Assembly: GCA_030447955.1 (NCBI GenBank)
Contig: JAUJNY010000004.1
Coordinates: 57,140-121,139 of the forward strand
Source of the DNA: Jiangellales bacterium
Lineage (GTDB): Bacteria > Actinomycetota > Actinomycetes > Jiangellales > Jiangellaceae
Reading direction: 5' to 3'
DNA: 64,000 nucleotides
Part shown: piece by piece, positions 27,756-36,357 of the stretch
Layout: each line of letters opens with the position of its first letter
Position numbering within the stretch: position 1 is the stretch's first letter
Notes under the pieces: model-generated
The model's input: the letters and a program-made list of their open reading frames with translations, nothing else
Databases searched by the model: none
Told to the model about the DNA's origin: nothing
Made by a program: the position numbers and the translations under genes

Positions 27756-28246
27756 TCGCCCGTCGTCACCACGACGGTGGCGACTCCGTCCCGGACCCGG
27801 ACCAGCGCGCGGTCCGCGGGCTCCTCGTCCCGCTCCACCCAGCGCTGCCAGCCGCCGGCGGACCGATCGGCGGCGCCGTCGCGGACCCACCCCACCAGCC
27901 GCTCCGCGAGGAAGCGGCGCGGGTCGCCGCCGGCCTGTTCGAGGCCGACGTACTCCTCCGCAGGGGTAAGGAACGCCAGCCGCCACACCGTGGCGTCCCC
28001 GCTGCCGTCCAGCCGAGCGACGGTGCAGCGCCAGGCGTCCAGCCCGCGCGGCACCGACAGCGGGAGGTCGACGGCCTCCTTCGCCTGCGCGGCGACGGCG
28101 CGGAAGTCCACCACCGGCTGCGGTACGGCCTCCGGCCGGGACAGGAACACCGCACCGGCGATCAGTGGCACGAACGCCAGCACCAGCGCCAGCGAACGGA
28201 CCATGTCGGCCGCGCTCTGCCCCAGCCGGCTCTGCTCTCGCGCCAC
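27710..28246 (-). CDS. DUF4245 membrane-anchored protein
   Basis: 178 residues from GTG 28246. A single N-terminal membrane helix ([21 protein letters not shown]) is followed by an extracytoplasmic domain with [23 protein letters not shown] and [20 protein letters not shown]. This matches the actinobacterial DUF4245 family (compare Rv1100), which sits next to xseB and fum in other genomes. In M. tuberculosis glpX lies between this gene and fum; here the molybdate operon does. Function unknown. Confidence 0.85.
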   Translation of the reverse strand: MAREQSRLGQSAADMVRSLALVLAFVPLIAGAVFLSRPEAVPQPVVDFRAVAAQAKEAVDLPLSVPRGLDAWRCTVARLDGSGDATVWRLAFLTPAEEYVGLEQAGGDPRRFLAERLVGWVRDGAADRSAGGWQRWVERDEEPADRALVRVRDGVATVVVTTGDYALAELFAASLAPA

Positions 28247-28287
28247 CCGCTCATCGTTGCCGACGCGCGCAGCCGCCGCTGCCCGGG

Positions 28288-29340
28288 TCAGGGCGGATAG
28301 GCACGCACCTGCGCCGCGTCGACTGCCACCTCCACCGGCGCGTCGGGTCGGAGCTGGAGCTCGTGGGCGGCGGCGAGCGTGACGTCGGCGCGGACTGCCG
28401 GCGGAGCGTCCAGGCTGACCCGCACGGTGTCCCCGTACGGTTCGAGCCCCACGACCCGAGCAGGCCAGCTGTCGCGCGATGACCCCGCTGGGAGAGCGTG
28501 GTGCAGCGACACGGCAGCGGGCGCGAACGCGACGAGGACGTCCCCGGCCATCGCCGTCGCCACCGTCAGCGTCACTCCGCCGCCCAGGTGCACGGCCGAG
28601 CCGTCGGCTCGGCCGCGGTGCAGGTTGAGCCCGACGAGACGGGCCACGAACTGCGTGCGGGGGGCCCGGGCGACCTCGGCGGGATTGCCCTGCTGCACCA
28701 CTCGGCCACCTTCGAGCACCACGAGCCGGTCAGCCAGCACCAGCATGTCCGCGGGATCGTGGGTGACGAGCAGCGTCGCTCCCGCGTGAGCGCCAAGGTG
28801 GCGGCCCAGCTCGGCGCGGACCGCCAGCACGGTTGCCGCGTCGAGCGCGGCCAACGGCTCGTCGAGCAACAGCACCGGAGCGTCGAGGACAAGCGCGCGG
28901 GCCAGGGAGACCCGGCGGGCCTCGCCACCGGAGAGGTCACGGGGACGGGCATGCGTACGGCCGCCAAGGCCGAGCCGTTCAAGCCAGGCGCCCGCCCGTG
29001 CTCGCGCGAGGCGCCGCTCGGCCCCCTGCACCCATGGCCCGAACGCCACGTTGTCCAGCGCGTTGAGGTGAGGAAAGAGCAGGTCGTCCTGGAAGACGAC
29101 GCCGAGCGGACGCCGCTGCGGCGGCAGCCGTACCCCGTGCCCGACGTGCTCGAGCACCATGCCGTCCGCCGTCACGTGTCCAGCCGTGAGCCGGTCGAGT
29201 CCGGCAAGCGCACGTACGGTCGTGGTCTTGCCCGCACCGTTGGGCCCGAGCAGCGCGAGCACCTCCCCTGCGGCGATCTCCAGCGCGGCGTCCAGCCGGA
29301 AGCCGGGTCGCCGTACATCCAGGACAGCGGACAGGCTCAC
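28288..29340 (-). CDS. modC: Molybdate ABC transporter ATP-binding protein ModC
   Basis: 350 residues. Walker [14 protein letters not shown]-loop VVFQDDLLFPHLNALDNVAFG, signature LSGGEARRVSLARAL, Walker B VLLLDEPLAALD, H-loop LLVTHDPADM. The C-terminal third (about 240-350) is a TOBE/Mop-like molybdate-sensing domain. The GTG at 29340 overlaps the modB stop as GTGA, so it is coupled. It powers uptake of molybdate for molybdenum cofactor enzymes. Confidence 0.93.
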   Translation of the reverse strand: MSLSAVLDVRRPGFRLDAALEIAAGEVLALLGPNGAGKTTTVRALAGLDRLTAGHVTADGMVLEHVGHGVRLPPQRRPLGVVFQDDLLFPHLNALDNVAFGPWVQGAERRLARARAGAWLERLGLGGRTHARPRDLSGGEARRVSLARALVLDAPVLLLDEPLAALDAATVLAVRAELGRHLGAHAGATLLVTHDPADMLVLADRLVVLEGGRVVQQGNPAEVARAPRTQFVARLVGLNLHRGRADGSAVHLGGGVTLTVATAMAGDVLVAFAPAAVSLHHALPAGSSRDSWPARVVGLEPYGDTVRVSLDAPPAVRADVTLAAAHELQLRPDAPVEVAVDAAQVRAYPP

Positions 29341-30191
29341 CGCTGGCCGACCGCCCAGCGTCCGCGCAGGCCGGCCAGGACGGTCAGCGAGACGGCCAGC
29401 AGCAGCAGCGACAGCACCAGCGCCGCGTCGGGGTCGCTCGACCGGCGCAGGTAGATGGCGAGCGGCATGGTCTGCGTAGTGCCCGGGAGGTTGCCGGCGA
29501 AGGTGATCGTCGCGCCGAACTCCCCGAGCGCCCGGGCCCAGGCGAGCACCAGCCCGGCAAGCACACCGGGCGCCACGATCGCCAGGGTGACCCGGCGAAA
29601 CGCCAGCCAGGGCGAGGCACCCAGGGTCGCGGCGACCTCCTCGTTGCGGCGGTCCGCTCCGCGCAGCGCCCCTTCGACCGCGAGCACGAGGAACGGCATC
29701 GCGACGAACGTCTCAGCGACCACCACGCCAGCAGTCGTGAAGGGCAGCGAGAAGCCCCACCACTGCTCCAGCCACCGCCCCACCAGGCCGGTGCGCCCCA
29801 GCACCAGGAGTAGCGCTATGCCGCCGACGACCGGTGGCAGCACAAGCGGCACGGTCACCAGCGCCCGCACCAGTCCGCGGCCGGGGAACGACGTACGGGC
29901 GAGCAGCCAGGCCAGCGGCACTCCCAGCACCAGGCTGGCCGCGGCGGCGAGCGTCGCGGTCCACAGCGAGAGCAGCAGCGCGTCGAGGACGCGGGCGTCG
30001 AGCAGCAGAGCGGGCATCCGGCGCCAGGGCGCTCGCACCAACAGCGCCAGCAGCGGCAGGACGAGGAAGGCCACCGCGGCGAGCGCTGGGACCAGCAGCG
30101 GCAGCGGGACGTCCCGGTCCCGGTCGCGGCCGGGTCCGCGCTGGCGTTGCCCGCTCCCGGCTGGGCGCCCCCGGGGGCTGAGCCGGCTCAC
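29337..30191 (-). CDS. modB: Molybdate ABC transporter permease ModB
   Basis: 284 residues from GTG 30191, which overlaps the modA stop as GTGA. After about 34 basic residues there are six membrane helices. The ATPase-contact loop is NEEVAATLGASPWLAFRRVTLAIVAPG, followed by ARALGEFGATITFAGN, which is typical of CysT/ModB permeases. It works as a homodimer with ModC. Confidence 0.93.
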   Translation of the reverse strand: MSRLSPRGRPAGSGQRQRGPGRDRDRDVPLPLLVPALAAVAFLVLPLLALLVRAPWRRMPALLLDARVLDALLLSLWTATLAAAASLVLGVPLAWLLARTSFPGRGLVRALVTVPLVLPPVVGGIALLLVLGRTGLVGRWLEQWWGFSLPFTTAGVVVAETFVAMPFLVLAVEGALRGADRRNEEVAATLGASPWLAFRRVTLAIVAPGVLAGLVLAWARALGEFGATITFAGNLPGTTQTMPLAIYLRRSSDPDAALVLSLLLLAVSLTVLAGLRGRWAVGQR

Positions 30192-31024
30192 GGTGGCCGG
30201 AAGCCGGCGTCGGTGAGAACTCGAAGACCGGCTGGCGAGCGGACTCGGGCGACGAACGCGTAGGCGGCCGAGGGGTGCGGCGCCTGGGCGAGGACGGTGA
30301 TCGGATAGTCGTTGTACGTCTGCGCCACCGCTGGGAGCGGGATCGCCTCGACCGCGCCGGCTGCCGCTTGAGCGTCGCTGCGGTAGACCAGCCCGGCGTC
30401 CACCTCCCCCAGCGCGACCTTGCCCAGCGTCGCCTTGACGTCCTCCTCGTACGTGTCCGGCCGGGGGTCGATGCCGGCAAGGGCGAAGGCGCGCTGCGCG
30501 GCCGCGCCGCAGGGCACCTCGACCGCGCACACCGCGAGGGTCAGGCTCTCGTCGGCGAGGTCCGCCAGCCCCTCGAGCCCCGCCGGGTTGCCGGCGGGAA
30601 CGGCGATGACCAGGGCGTTGCGGGCGAAGACGCGCGGTTCCGTGGCCGCCGCACCGGCCTGCGTCACCTGGCGCATCGTGGCGGCGTCGGCAGCGGCGAA
30701 GACATCCGCCGGCACACCCGCCAGGATCTGCGCGGCCAGCGTCGAGCTGGCGGCGAAGGAGAGGCGCACCGAGACACCCGGATGCGCCGCCTCGAACTGC
30801 GCGGCGATCACCTCGAAGGCCTCGGTCAGCGAGGCTGCGGCGAGCACGGTGACGTCGCCGCTCAGCCGTTCGGTGCCTGCGGACGACGCGCGCGGAGCCG
30901 TACCGCCATCACTTAGGCAGCCGGCCAGCGCCAGCGCCACCGCCGCAGCCACCGCGCCGCGCCGCGCAACCTTGTGGCGCGTCGGCAGGGTCGGCAGGGT
31001 CGGCAGGGTCGGCAGGGTCGGCAT
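30188..31024 (-). CDS. modA: Molybdate-binding lipoprotein ModA with PTL-repeat N-terminus
   Basis: 278 residues from ATG 31024. The N-terminus is an in-frame repeat of Pro-Thr-Leu (four copies) before RHKVARRGAVAAAVALALAGCLS, a lipoprotein signal with the Cys in LAGC. The mature protein is a type 2 binding protein: VTVLAAASLTEAFEVIAAQFEA, SFAASSTLAAQILAGVPADVFAAAD, GEVDAGLVYRSDA. The oxyanion-binding Ser residues lie in AAASL and FAASSTL. It follows the Mop-domain regulator by 11 bp and overlaps modB, so the four genes form one operon. Confidence 0.92.
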   Translation of the reverse strand: MPTLPTLPTLPTLPTRHKVARRGAVAAAVALALAGCLSDGGTAPRASSAGTERLSGDVTVLAAASLTEAFEVIAAQFEAAHPGVSVRLSFAASSTLAAQILAGVPADVFAAADAATMRQVTQAGAAATEPRVFARNALVIAVPAGNPAGLEGLADLADESLTLAVCAVEVPCGAAAQRAFALAGIDPRPDTYEEDVKATLGKVALGEVDAGLVYRSDAQAAAGAVEAIPLPAVAQTYNDYPITVLAQAPHPSAAYAFVARVRSPAGLRVLTDAGFRPP

Positions 31025-31025
31025 G
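30981..31025. repeat. 9-bp tandem repeat at the modA start
   Basis: Four perfect copies of GTCGGCAGG (30981-31016) and a fifth altered copy (GTCGGCATG, 31017-31025) that contains the complement of the modA start codon. The unit is 9 bp, so length changes keep the reading frame and change the number of Pro-Thr-Leu triplets. Confidence 0.9.
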
Positions 31026-31035
31026 GCCGGCAGGG

Positions 31036-31437
31036 TCACCGCCGCTCCGGCAGCCCGACCACGACGTGCGTTGCCTTGACCGAGGCGACCGCGACCACGC
31101 CGACGTCGAGCCCCAGCTCCTCGACCGCTTCCCGCGTCATCAGCGACACGACCCGGAACGGGCCGCACTGCATCTCCACCTGAGCCATGACCGTGTCGGC
31201 GAGCACGCGGGTGACGATGCCGCGCAGCTGGTTGCGCGCCGACGCCCGCCCGGTGGGTGAGTCGGTACCCGCGCCGGTCGCACTGTCACGGATAAAGTCG
31301 GCCAGTGCCCGGCCGTCGATACTCAGCCGCCCGCCGGAGCGGAGCACCGGCAGCTTCCCCTGCTCGGTCCAGCGCCGCACGGTGTCATCACTGACGCCGA
31401 GCAGCGCCGCTGCCTCGCTGATCCGCAATTGCGGCAT
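31036..31437 (-). CDS. HTH plus Mop-domain molybdate-responsive regulator
   Basis: 133 residues. The N-terminal excisionase/MerR-like helix-turn-helix (about 1-50) reads LRISEAAALLGVSDDTVRRWTEQGKLPVLRSGGR. The C-terminal Mop/TOBE domain (about 70-133) reads ARNQLRGIVTRVLADTVMAQVEMQCGPFRVVSLMTREAVEELGL. This is the short ModE-like regulator type common before actinobacterial mod operons. It is the first gene of the operon and two similar palindromes flank its start codon, which suggests autoregulation by molybdate (inference). ATG 31437 is chosen; an ATG at 31450 is possible. Confidence 0.85.
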   Translation of the reverse strand: MPQLRISEAAALLGVSDDTVRRWTEQGKLPVLRSGGRLSIDGRALADFIRDSATGAGTDSPTGRASARNQLRGIVTRVLADTVMAQVEMQCGPFRVVSLMTREAVEELGLDVGVVAVASVKATHVVVGLPERR

Positions 31438-31465
31438 GCGAGCCAGCATAGATCCGCTATTGCGG
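31423..31465. promoter_or_regulatory. Pair of 12-bp palindromes at the Mop-regulator start
   Basis: CCGCAATTGCGG (31423-31434) is a perfect palindrome four codons into the regulator gene. CCGCTATTGCGG (31454-31465) is the same sequence with one change and lies just upstream, over a possible -10 (ATAGCG on the minus strand, 17 bp after TTGTCA). Centres are 31 bp apart, about three helical turns, so bound dimers would sit on one face of the DNA. Confidence 0.6.
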
Positions 31466-31505
31466 TGATGTGTGACCTGACAAACCCTGGCCCGACGGTT
31501 ATGTC

Positions 31506-31898
31506 TTACCGGTTCGGCCGGCAGAACGCGATCTGATCGACGAACCAGCCCACATCCATCCGGTACAGCCGGTAGCGAGCCGGTGAGTGGCCTGGCACCC
31601 CCGTGACGATGGCTACGGCCCGATTGGCCCCACGTTGGATGACCTCTACCCGTGGTCTCCCGTCTCCAACGCGGGCGGCAGACAGCAGGGTGGGACGCGG
31701 GGCCATGCCGGGCACGATGAACCGCCTCTGCCCCGGCGTGCAAGGCAGCCACCGCCTCGATCGTTCATTCGCGACCGGCTGAGGCTGCAGGGATTTGCTG
31801 CTTCGATCGACACAGATGGGGTTGGGGTCGACGTTTTCGTCGGTCACGGTCGCCGTACAAGTGATGTTGGTCGGCGGCAGGTCGCCGTGCGGCTGCAT
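31506..31898 (-). CDS. Hypothetical protein
   Basis: Open frame of 130 residues whose third codon positions are mostly G or C, and whose tail (AVAIVTGVPGHSPARYRLYR then MDVGWFVDQIAFCRPNR) looks like a folded domain end. Cys residues occur at TCTATV and ICVDRS. No signal peptide or known domain is seen. It may be the second gene of a pair with the frame at 31935-32192, 36 bp upstream. It could also be a remnant of a longer secreted protein. Confidence 0.4.
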   Translation of the reverse strand: MQPHGDLPPTNITCTATVTDENVDPNPICVDRSSKSLQPQPVANERSRRWLPCTPGQRRFIVPGMAPRPTLLSAARVGDGRPRVEVIQRGANRAVAIVTGVPGHSPARYRLYRMDVGWFVDQIAFCRPNR

Positions 31899-31934
31899 GT
31901 CGGCTTGCTGACCCTTCCTTCATCATCAGCACGA

Positions 31935-32192
31935 TCAATCAGACGCAGCTGGATCGCACGGGGTTCCAGCGCCCGGTTCCTCATCGTCCTTTGCCGCAGG
32001 CTTGTCGTCCGGCTTGGCCGCCAGCAGTGCCCGTAGCGCCTGCTCCGCATCAAGGGGTGCCAGGGAGACGCGGTCCTCGTTCTCTGCGTGAGCCTCATGA
32101 GCCGTCACGCTGTCGCGGTCTATCCGGACAAGACCGGCGCGACCAGGAACGACGTTTGCACCGAGTCGGGGACGGTCGGTGACCACTTCCAT
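31935..32192 (-). CDS. Hypothetical protein, possibly a remnant
   Basis: 85-residue open frame with charged content (LLAAKPDDKPAAKDDEEPGAG). The frame stays open for 20 codons before the ATG (including DTVLLGGTRRTAPEVEV) without a usable start, so the gene may be truncated. Third-position GC is lower than in neighbouring genes. No family recognised. Confidence 0.3.
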   Translation of the reverse strand: MEVVTDRPRLGANVVPGRAGLVRIDRDSVTAHEAHAENEDRVSLAPLDAEQALRALLAAKPDDKPAAKDDEEPGAGTPCDPAASD

Positions 32193-32307
32193 GACCTCAA
32201 CCTCTGGTGCAGTCCGGCGAGTGCCGCCGAGGAGGACGGTGTCGGCGACTCAACTTCGGCAGGGGTCGCTCCGGAACCGTCAAGGTGAGCAGCGCGTCTG
32301 AAGGCGC

Positions 32308-32862
32308 ATGATGAGATCGGGCCGGCTGGCGGTGTCAACCCTTCTCACGCTGGCGCTGCTGGGGTGCGGCACTGTGGAGCAAGCCGAGCTGACAACCAGC
32401 GAACGAGGTGGACGAGCCGGCACCGCGGCGACAAGCCCGACCGCTGCGGAACGGACCGCGGCCGTGTACGTGGCGCTGCTCACGCCCTTTGTCGCCGACA
32501 GCGGTCAGCAGCGCCAGCCGGAAGCGATCACCATCGGCGTGCGGGCGGAGTACGGAGGAGGGTGGGTTCGCCCAACTTCACCGCCCAACGAACCCATCGT
32601 CATCGCCGCCGCCACCCGTGACTCGGTCACCGCCCAGCTTCACGACGTCATCGACGTGCGCTGGGCCGATGATCCTGGCCTCCCCCCGCCCGGTGAGTGG
32701 TCGGTGACCCTCTCCCCCGTCCCGGACAGCGGTGAGCGGTTGGAGATCAGCGTCTCGGCTTCCGCCGGGATTGACAACGGATGGCTGCAGACCTACGTGA
32801 TTGAAGACGACGGCGGTGGTTGGGCCGTGACCGGAACCACCGCGCCAGCCGGTCTCACCTAG
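32308..32862 (+). CDS. Putative lipoprotein
   Basis: 184 residues. The signal peptide MRSGRLAVSTLLTLALLGCG has a lipobox with the Cys at about residue 20. The mature protein has a short Thr/Ser/Gly-rich linker, then AAVYVALLTPFVAD and several beta-like segments (EWSVTLSPVPDSGERLEISVSAS). No known domain recognised. It stands alone, upstream of the DrrAB-like transporter genes. Start at 32308 or the adjacent ATG 32311. Confidence 0.6.
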   Translation: MMRSGRLAVSTLLTLALLGCGTVEQAELTTSERGGRAGTAATSPTAAERTAAVYVALLTPFVADSGQQRQPEAITIGVRAEYGGGWVRPTSPPNEPIVIAAATRDSVTAQLHDVIDVRWADDPGLPPPGEWSVTLSPVPDSGERLEISVSASAGIDNGWLQTYVIEDDGGGWAVTGTTAPAGLT

Positions 32863-32967
32863 TCCGTCCGCCAGGCCGAATGCGGTCGAGCCCCGCCCGC
32901 CGGAGCGACCGGTCCGACCAGGGTTGCCCGCGCTCGCGGCCACTGCCGACGGCCGTACGGTGGTCGA

Positions 32968-33936
32968 GTGCGGCGGTCCGAGGACGAGACGCTGGCTGGC
33001 CGCACGCCGAGGACCGGTGATCGCGACGCACCGGTGCCAGCGCTGGCGATCCGCGGCGTCGTCAAGCGGTACGGCGACGTGGCCGCCGTGGACGGGCTCG
33101 ACCTGGACGTGGCGCCGGGCACCTGTCTGGGCCTGCTCGGGCCGAACGGCGCCGGGAAGTCGACCGACGATGCGGCTGCTCACCGGCCAAGCGATCGCCG
33201 ACTCCGGCGAGATCGAGGTGCTGGGCTACCCCGTGCCCGCGCGCTCCAAGCAGGCACGGGCGCTCATGGGGGTGGTCCCGCAGCTGGACAACCTCGACAC
33301 CGAGCTGACCGCTCGGGAGAACCTCGAGGTCTTCGCTCACCTCTACCGCGTCCCCGCCCGGGAACGACCCGCGGCGGTCGACCGGGCGCTCGGCATCGCC
33401 GGCCTCGTCGACCGTGCCGACACCAAGACCGACGCGCTCTCCGGTGGTATGCGCCGCCGGCTGCTGATCGCCCGGGGGCTGGTGCACCGTCCGCGGCTGG
33501 TGCTGCTGGACGAGCCCACGGTTGGGCTCGACCCGCAGGTGCGCCAGGAGCTGTGGTCGTTGATCGCCGCGCTGCGGGCCGAAGGTGTGACCGTGCTGAT
33601 GTCCACCACTACATCGAGGAAGCCGAACGGCTCGCCGACGACGTCGCCGTCATGTCCCACGGACGGGTGATCGCGCGCGGAGCCCCGCGCGCCCTGCTCG
33701 AGACGCACGCCGGGCGGCGAGCGCTGGAGTACTTCGGCCCGCCCGAACGGCTGAGCGAGATCGAGGCCGCCGCCCGCGGGGACGGCCACGCGACCCGCCG
33801 TACCGGCCCATCGGTGTCTGTCCTGCGGGCGGAGACGCTGACTCCCGCGGCCCGCGCCCGGTTCGGCGACGGCGCGGAGCGGGCGACAACCCTGGAGGAC
33901 GTCTTCGTGCTGCTGACCGGGGAGAGCGTGGAGTGA
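32968..33936 (+). pseudogene. DrrA-like ABC transporter ATPase with two compensating frameshifts
   Basis: A complete daunorubicin-resistance-type ATPase is encoded, but in two frames. GTG 32968 to [12 protein letters not shown] is in frame 1. One extra base at about 33166 moves [20 protein letters not shown] through [20 protein letters not shown] and [10 protein letters not shown] into frame 2. One missing base after 33607 (TCCACCACTAC where TCCACCCACTAC is expected) returns [20 protein letters not shown] to frame 1. All motifs are otherwise intact and the end overlaps the permease start as GTGA. Either a recent pseudogene or two assembly indels. TACGGT lies six bases before the GTG. Confidence 0.8.
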
Positions 33937-34742
33937 GCACCCGTACGACGAGCGCCGCCAGGCCGATGACGCGCGTGCGCTGGCTGGAGTCCTCCGCGCT
34001 GTCCGGGGTGTGGAAGCGGGAGACGACGCTGTTCCGGCGGTATTGGCCGTCCACGACCTTCTCCTCGGTCGTCGAGCCGACGATCTACCTGCTCGCATTC
34101 GGGATCGGCCTCGGCGCCCTGGTCCCGGTCGTGGTGGGCGTGCCCTACATCGACTTCCTCGGCACCGGTGTGGTGGCGACCGCGGTGCTGTTCTCCACGG
34201 CGTTCACGGCGATGTTCCAGACGTTTGTGCGGCGGGTGTTCCAGCGCTCGTACGACGCGATCCTCGCCACGCCGGTGGACGTCCACGAGCTGGTGGTGGC
34301 GGAGGCGTCGTGGATCGCCGCCAAGGCGGGCGTCTACGGCTTGGCCCCGCTGCTGGTGGCGATGGCCTTTGGGCTCGACCCGTCCTTGGGGATGCTGCTG
34401 GTGCCGGCGATCAGCTTCCTCACCGGGCTTGGCTTCGCCCTCTTCGGCATCTGGACCTCGGCGCTCGTGCCGTCGATCGACTCGTTCAACTACATCATCT
34501 CGGCGGTGCTGACCCCGCTGTTCCTTGTGGCGGGGACGTTCTTCCCCATCGCCGGGCTGCCTGGGTGGGCGCAGGCGGCGGCGCAGGCTAACCCGCTGTA
34601 CCACTGTGTGGAGTTGGTCCGCCATGCCGCCTTCGGCTTCGTCCCGCTGGCCGACCTGTGGCACGTCGCTGCGCTCGCCATCTTCGCAGTTGCCATGGGC
34701 ATGCTCGCGATCCGCTCCATGCGCCGCCGCCTCATCGGCTGA
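33933..34742 (+). CDS. ABC-2 type transporter permease (DrrB-like)
   Basis: 269-residue membrane protein with six helices ([115 protein letters not shown]). It matches ABC-2/nodulation NodJ-DrrB permeases. The GTG overlaps the ATPase stop by 4 bp. The frameshifted ATPase would leave it without an energy source if the lesions are real. Substrate unknown. Confidence 0.88.
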   Translation: MSTRTTSAARPMTRVRWLESSALSGVWKRETTLFRRYWPSTTFSSVVEPTIYLLAFGIGLGALVPVVVGVPYIDFLGTGVVATAVLFSTAFTAMFQTFVRRVFQRSYDAILATPVDVHELVVAEASWIAAKAGVYGLAPLLVAMAFGLDPSLGMLLVPAISFLTGLGFALFGIWTSALVPSIDSFNYIISAVLTPLFLVAGTFFPIAGLPGWAQAAAQANPLYHCVELVRHAAFGFVPLADLWHVAALAIFAVAMGMLAIRSMRRRLIG

Positions 34743-34782
34743 GCCGCTGGGAATGATCACGTACACCACCCTCCGCCTGCCC

Positions 34783-34806
34783 TCACCCGGTCTGCAGCCC
34801 GGGTGA
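34783..34806 (+). terminator. Hairpin after the DrrB-like gene
   Basis: Perfect 8-bp stem TCACCCGG (34783-34790) with CCGGGTGA (34799-34806) and an 8-nt loop, 41 bp after the permease stop. No T tract. It probably separates the transporter from fumC. Confidence 0.5.
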
Positions 34807-34842
34807 AGACCGGCGGAACCGGGTGAAGGGAGCGCGAGCTCG

Positions 34843-34878
34843 GCTGCGCGGCAGGGGTTGGCTGCGCGGCAGGGGTTG
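34843..34878. repeat. 18-bp tandem duplication upstream of fumC
   Basis: Two exact adjacent copies of GCTGCGCGGCAGGGGTTG (34843-34860 and 34861-34878), ending 28 bp before the fumC -10 hexamer TAGCGT (34907-34912). This covers the likely -35 and upstream activator area of the fumC promoter. Confidence 0.85.
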
Positions 34879-34918
34879 CTGGCCCGGATGCGCAGCGGCC
34901 GGACGGTAGCGTCGGTGC

Positions 34919-36328
34919 ATGACCAGCGAGCTTGAGCACGACGAGCAGGAGTGGCGCGTGGAGCGCGACACGATGGGCGACGTACGGGTGCCCGCGGCGG
35001 CGAAGTACCGCGCCCAGACCCAGCGGGCCGTCGAGAACTTCCCCGTGAGCGGTGCCCGGCTCGAGCCTCGCCACGTTCACGCCCTGGCCCGGATCAAGGC
35101 GGCCGCCGCCGGCGTCAACGCCGAGCTCGGGGTGATCGACGCGGACATCGCCGCCGCGATCCGCTCGGCGGCGGCGGAGGTCGCCGAGGGGCGCTGGGAC
35201 GACCACTTCCCGATCGACGTGTTCCAGACCGGCTCGGGCACCAGCAGCAACATGAACGTCAACGAGGTGCTGGCCACCCTCGCGAGCGAGCGTCTCGGCC
35301 GGCCGGTCCACCCCAACGACCACGTCAACGCGAGCCAGTCGAGCAACGACACCTTCCCCTCGAGCATTCACGTCGCCGCCACCGAGGCGGTCGTCCAGGA
35401 CCTGATGCCCGCGCTGCGCCGCCTCGAGCAGGCGCTGCGACGCAAGGCCGAGGAGCTGAGCGGCGTCGTCAAGAGCGGGCGCACCCACCTCATGGACGCC
35501 ACACCGGTCACCCTCGGCCAGGAACTCGGCGGCTACGCCACGCAGGTGTCGTACGGCGTGCAGCGGCTCGAGTCCTGCCTGCCGCGACTGGCCGAGCTGC
35601 CACTCGGCGGCACCGCCGTCGGCACCGGCATCAACACCCCGCCTGGCTTCGCCGCGGCGGTCATCCAGTCGTTGGCGGAGGAGACCGGCCTGCCGCTGAC
35701 GGAGGCGCGCGACCACTTCGAGGCCCAGGGCGCCCGCGACGGCCTCGTCGAGTGCTCGGGGCAGCTGCGGACCATTGCCGCCAGCCTCTACAAGATCGCC
35801 AACGACCTGCGCTGGATGGGCTCCGGGCCGACCGCGGGACTCGCCGAGATCCGCCTGCCCGACCTGCAACCCGGCTCCTCGATCATGCCCGGCAAGGTCA
35901 ACCCGGTGATCTGCGAGGCGGTCCGCATGGTCTGCGCGCAGGTCGTCGGCAACGACGCGGCCGTCGCGTTCGCCGGCTCACAGGGCGACTTCGAGCTCAA
36001 CGTCATGCTTCCGGTGATGGCCCGCAACCTGCTGGAGTCCGTCCGCCTCCTGGCCAGCGCGTCCCGGCTGCTCGCCGACCGCTGCGTCGACGGCATCGAG
36101 GCCGACGCGGAGCGCTGCCGGCGCTACGCCGAGAGCTCGCCCTCGATCGTGACGCCGCTCAACCGTTACCTCGGGTACGAAGAGGCGGCCAAGGTCGCCA
36201 AGCGGGCGCTCGCCGAGGGCCGCACCATCCGCGAGGTCGTCCTCGACGAGGGGTACGTCGCCCGCGGCGACCTGAGCGAGAGTCAGCTCGACGAGGCCCT
36301 CGACGTCATGCGGATGACCTACCCCTGA
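34919..36328 (+). CDS. fumC: Class II fumarate hydratase
   Basis: 469 residues; reversible hydration of fumarate to malate in the TCA cycle, homotetramer without Fe-S cluster. It has [50 protein letters not shown] and the superfamily signature [11 protein letters not shown] with the catalytic Ser. The ATG at 34919 has TAGCGT six bases upstream (leaderless pattern). In M. tuberculosis fum is linked to phoH2 and glpX; here phoH is convergent downstream. It serves the same pathway as the sdh operon at 13-16.5 kb. Confidence 0.95.
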   Translation: MTSELEHDEQEWRVERDTMGDVRVPAAAKYRAQTQRAVENFPVSGARLEPRHVHALARIKAAAAGVNAELGVIDADIAAAIRSAAAEVAEGRWDDHFPIDVFQTGSGTSSNMNVNEVLATLASERLGRPVHPNDHVNASQSSNDTFPSSIHVAATEAVVQDLMPALRRLEQALRRKAEELSGVVKSGRTHLMDATPVTLGQELGGYATQVSYGVQRLESCLPRLAELPLGGTAVGTGINTPPGFAAAVIQSLAEETGLPLTEARDHFEAQGARDGLVECSGQLRTIAASLYKIANDLRWMGSGPTAGLAEIRLPDLQPGSSIMPGKVNPVICEAVRMVCAQVVGNDAAVAFAGSQGDFELNVMLPVMARNLLESVRLLASASRLLADRCVDGIEADAERCRRYAESSPSIVTPLNRYLGYEEAAKVAKRALAEGRTIREVVLDEGYVARGDLSESQLDEALDVMRMTYP

Positions 36329-36357
36329 CCGCCCCACCCGCGCCCCTCCCGTTTGCG

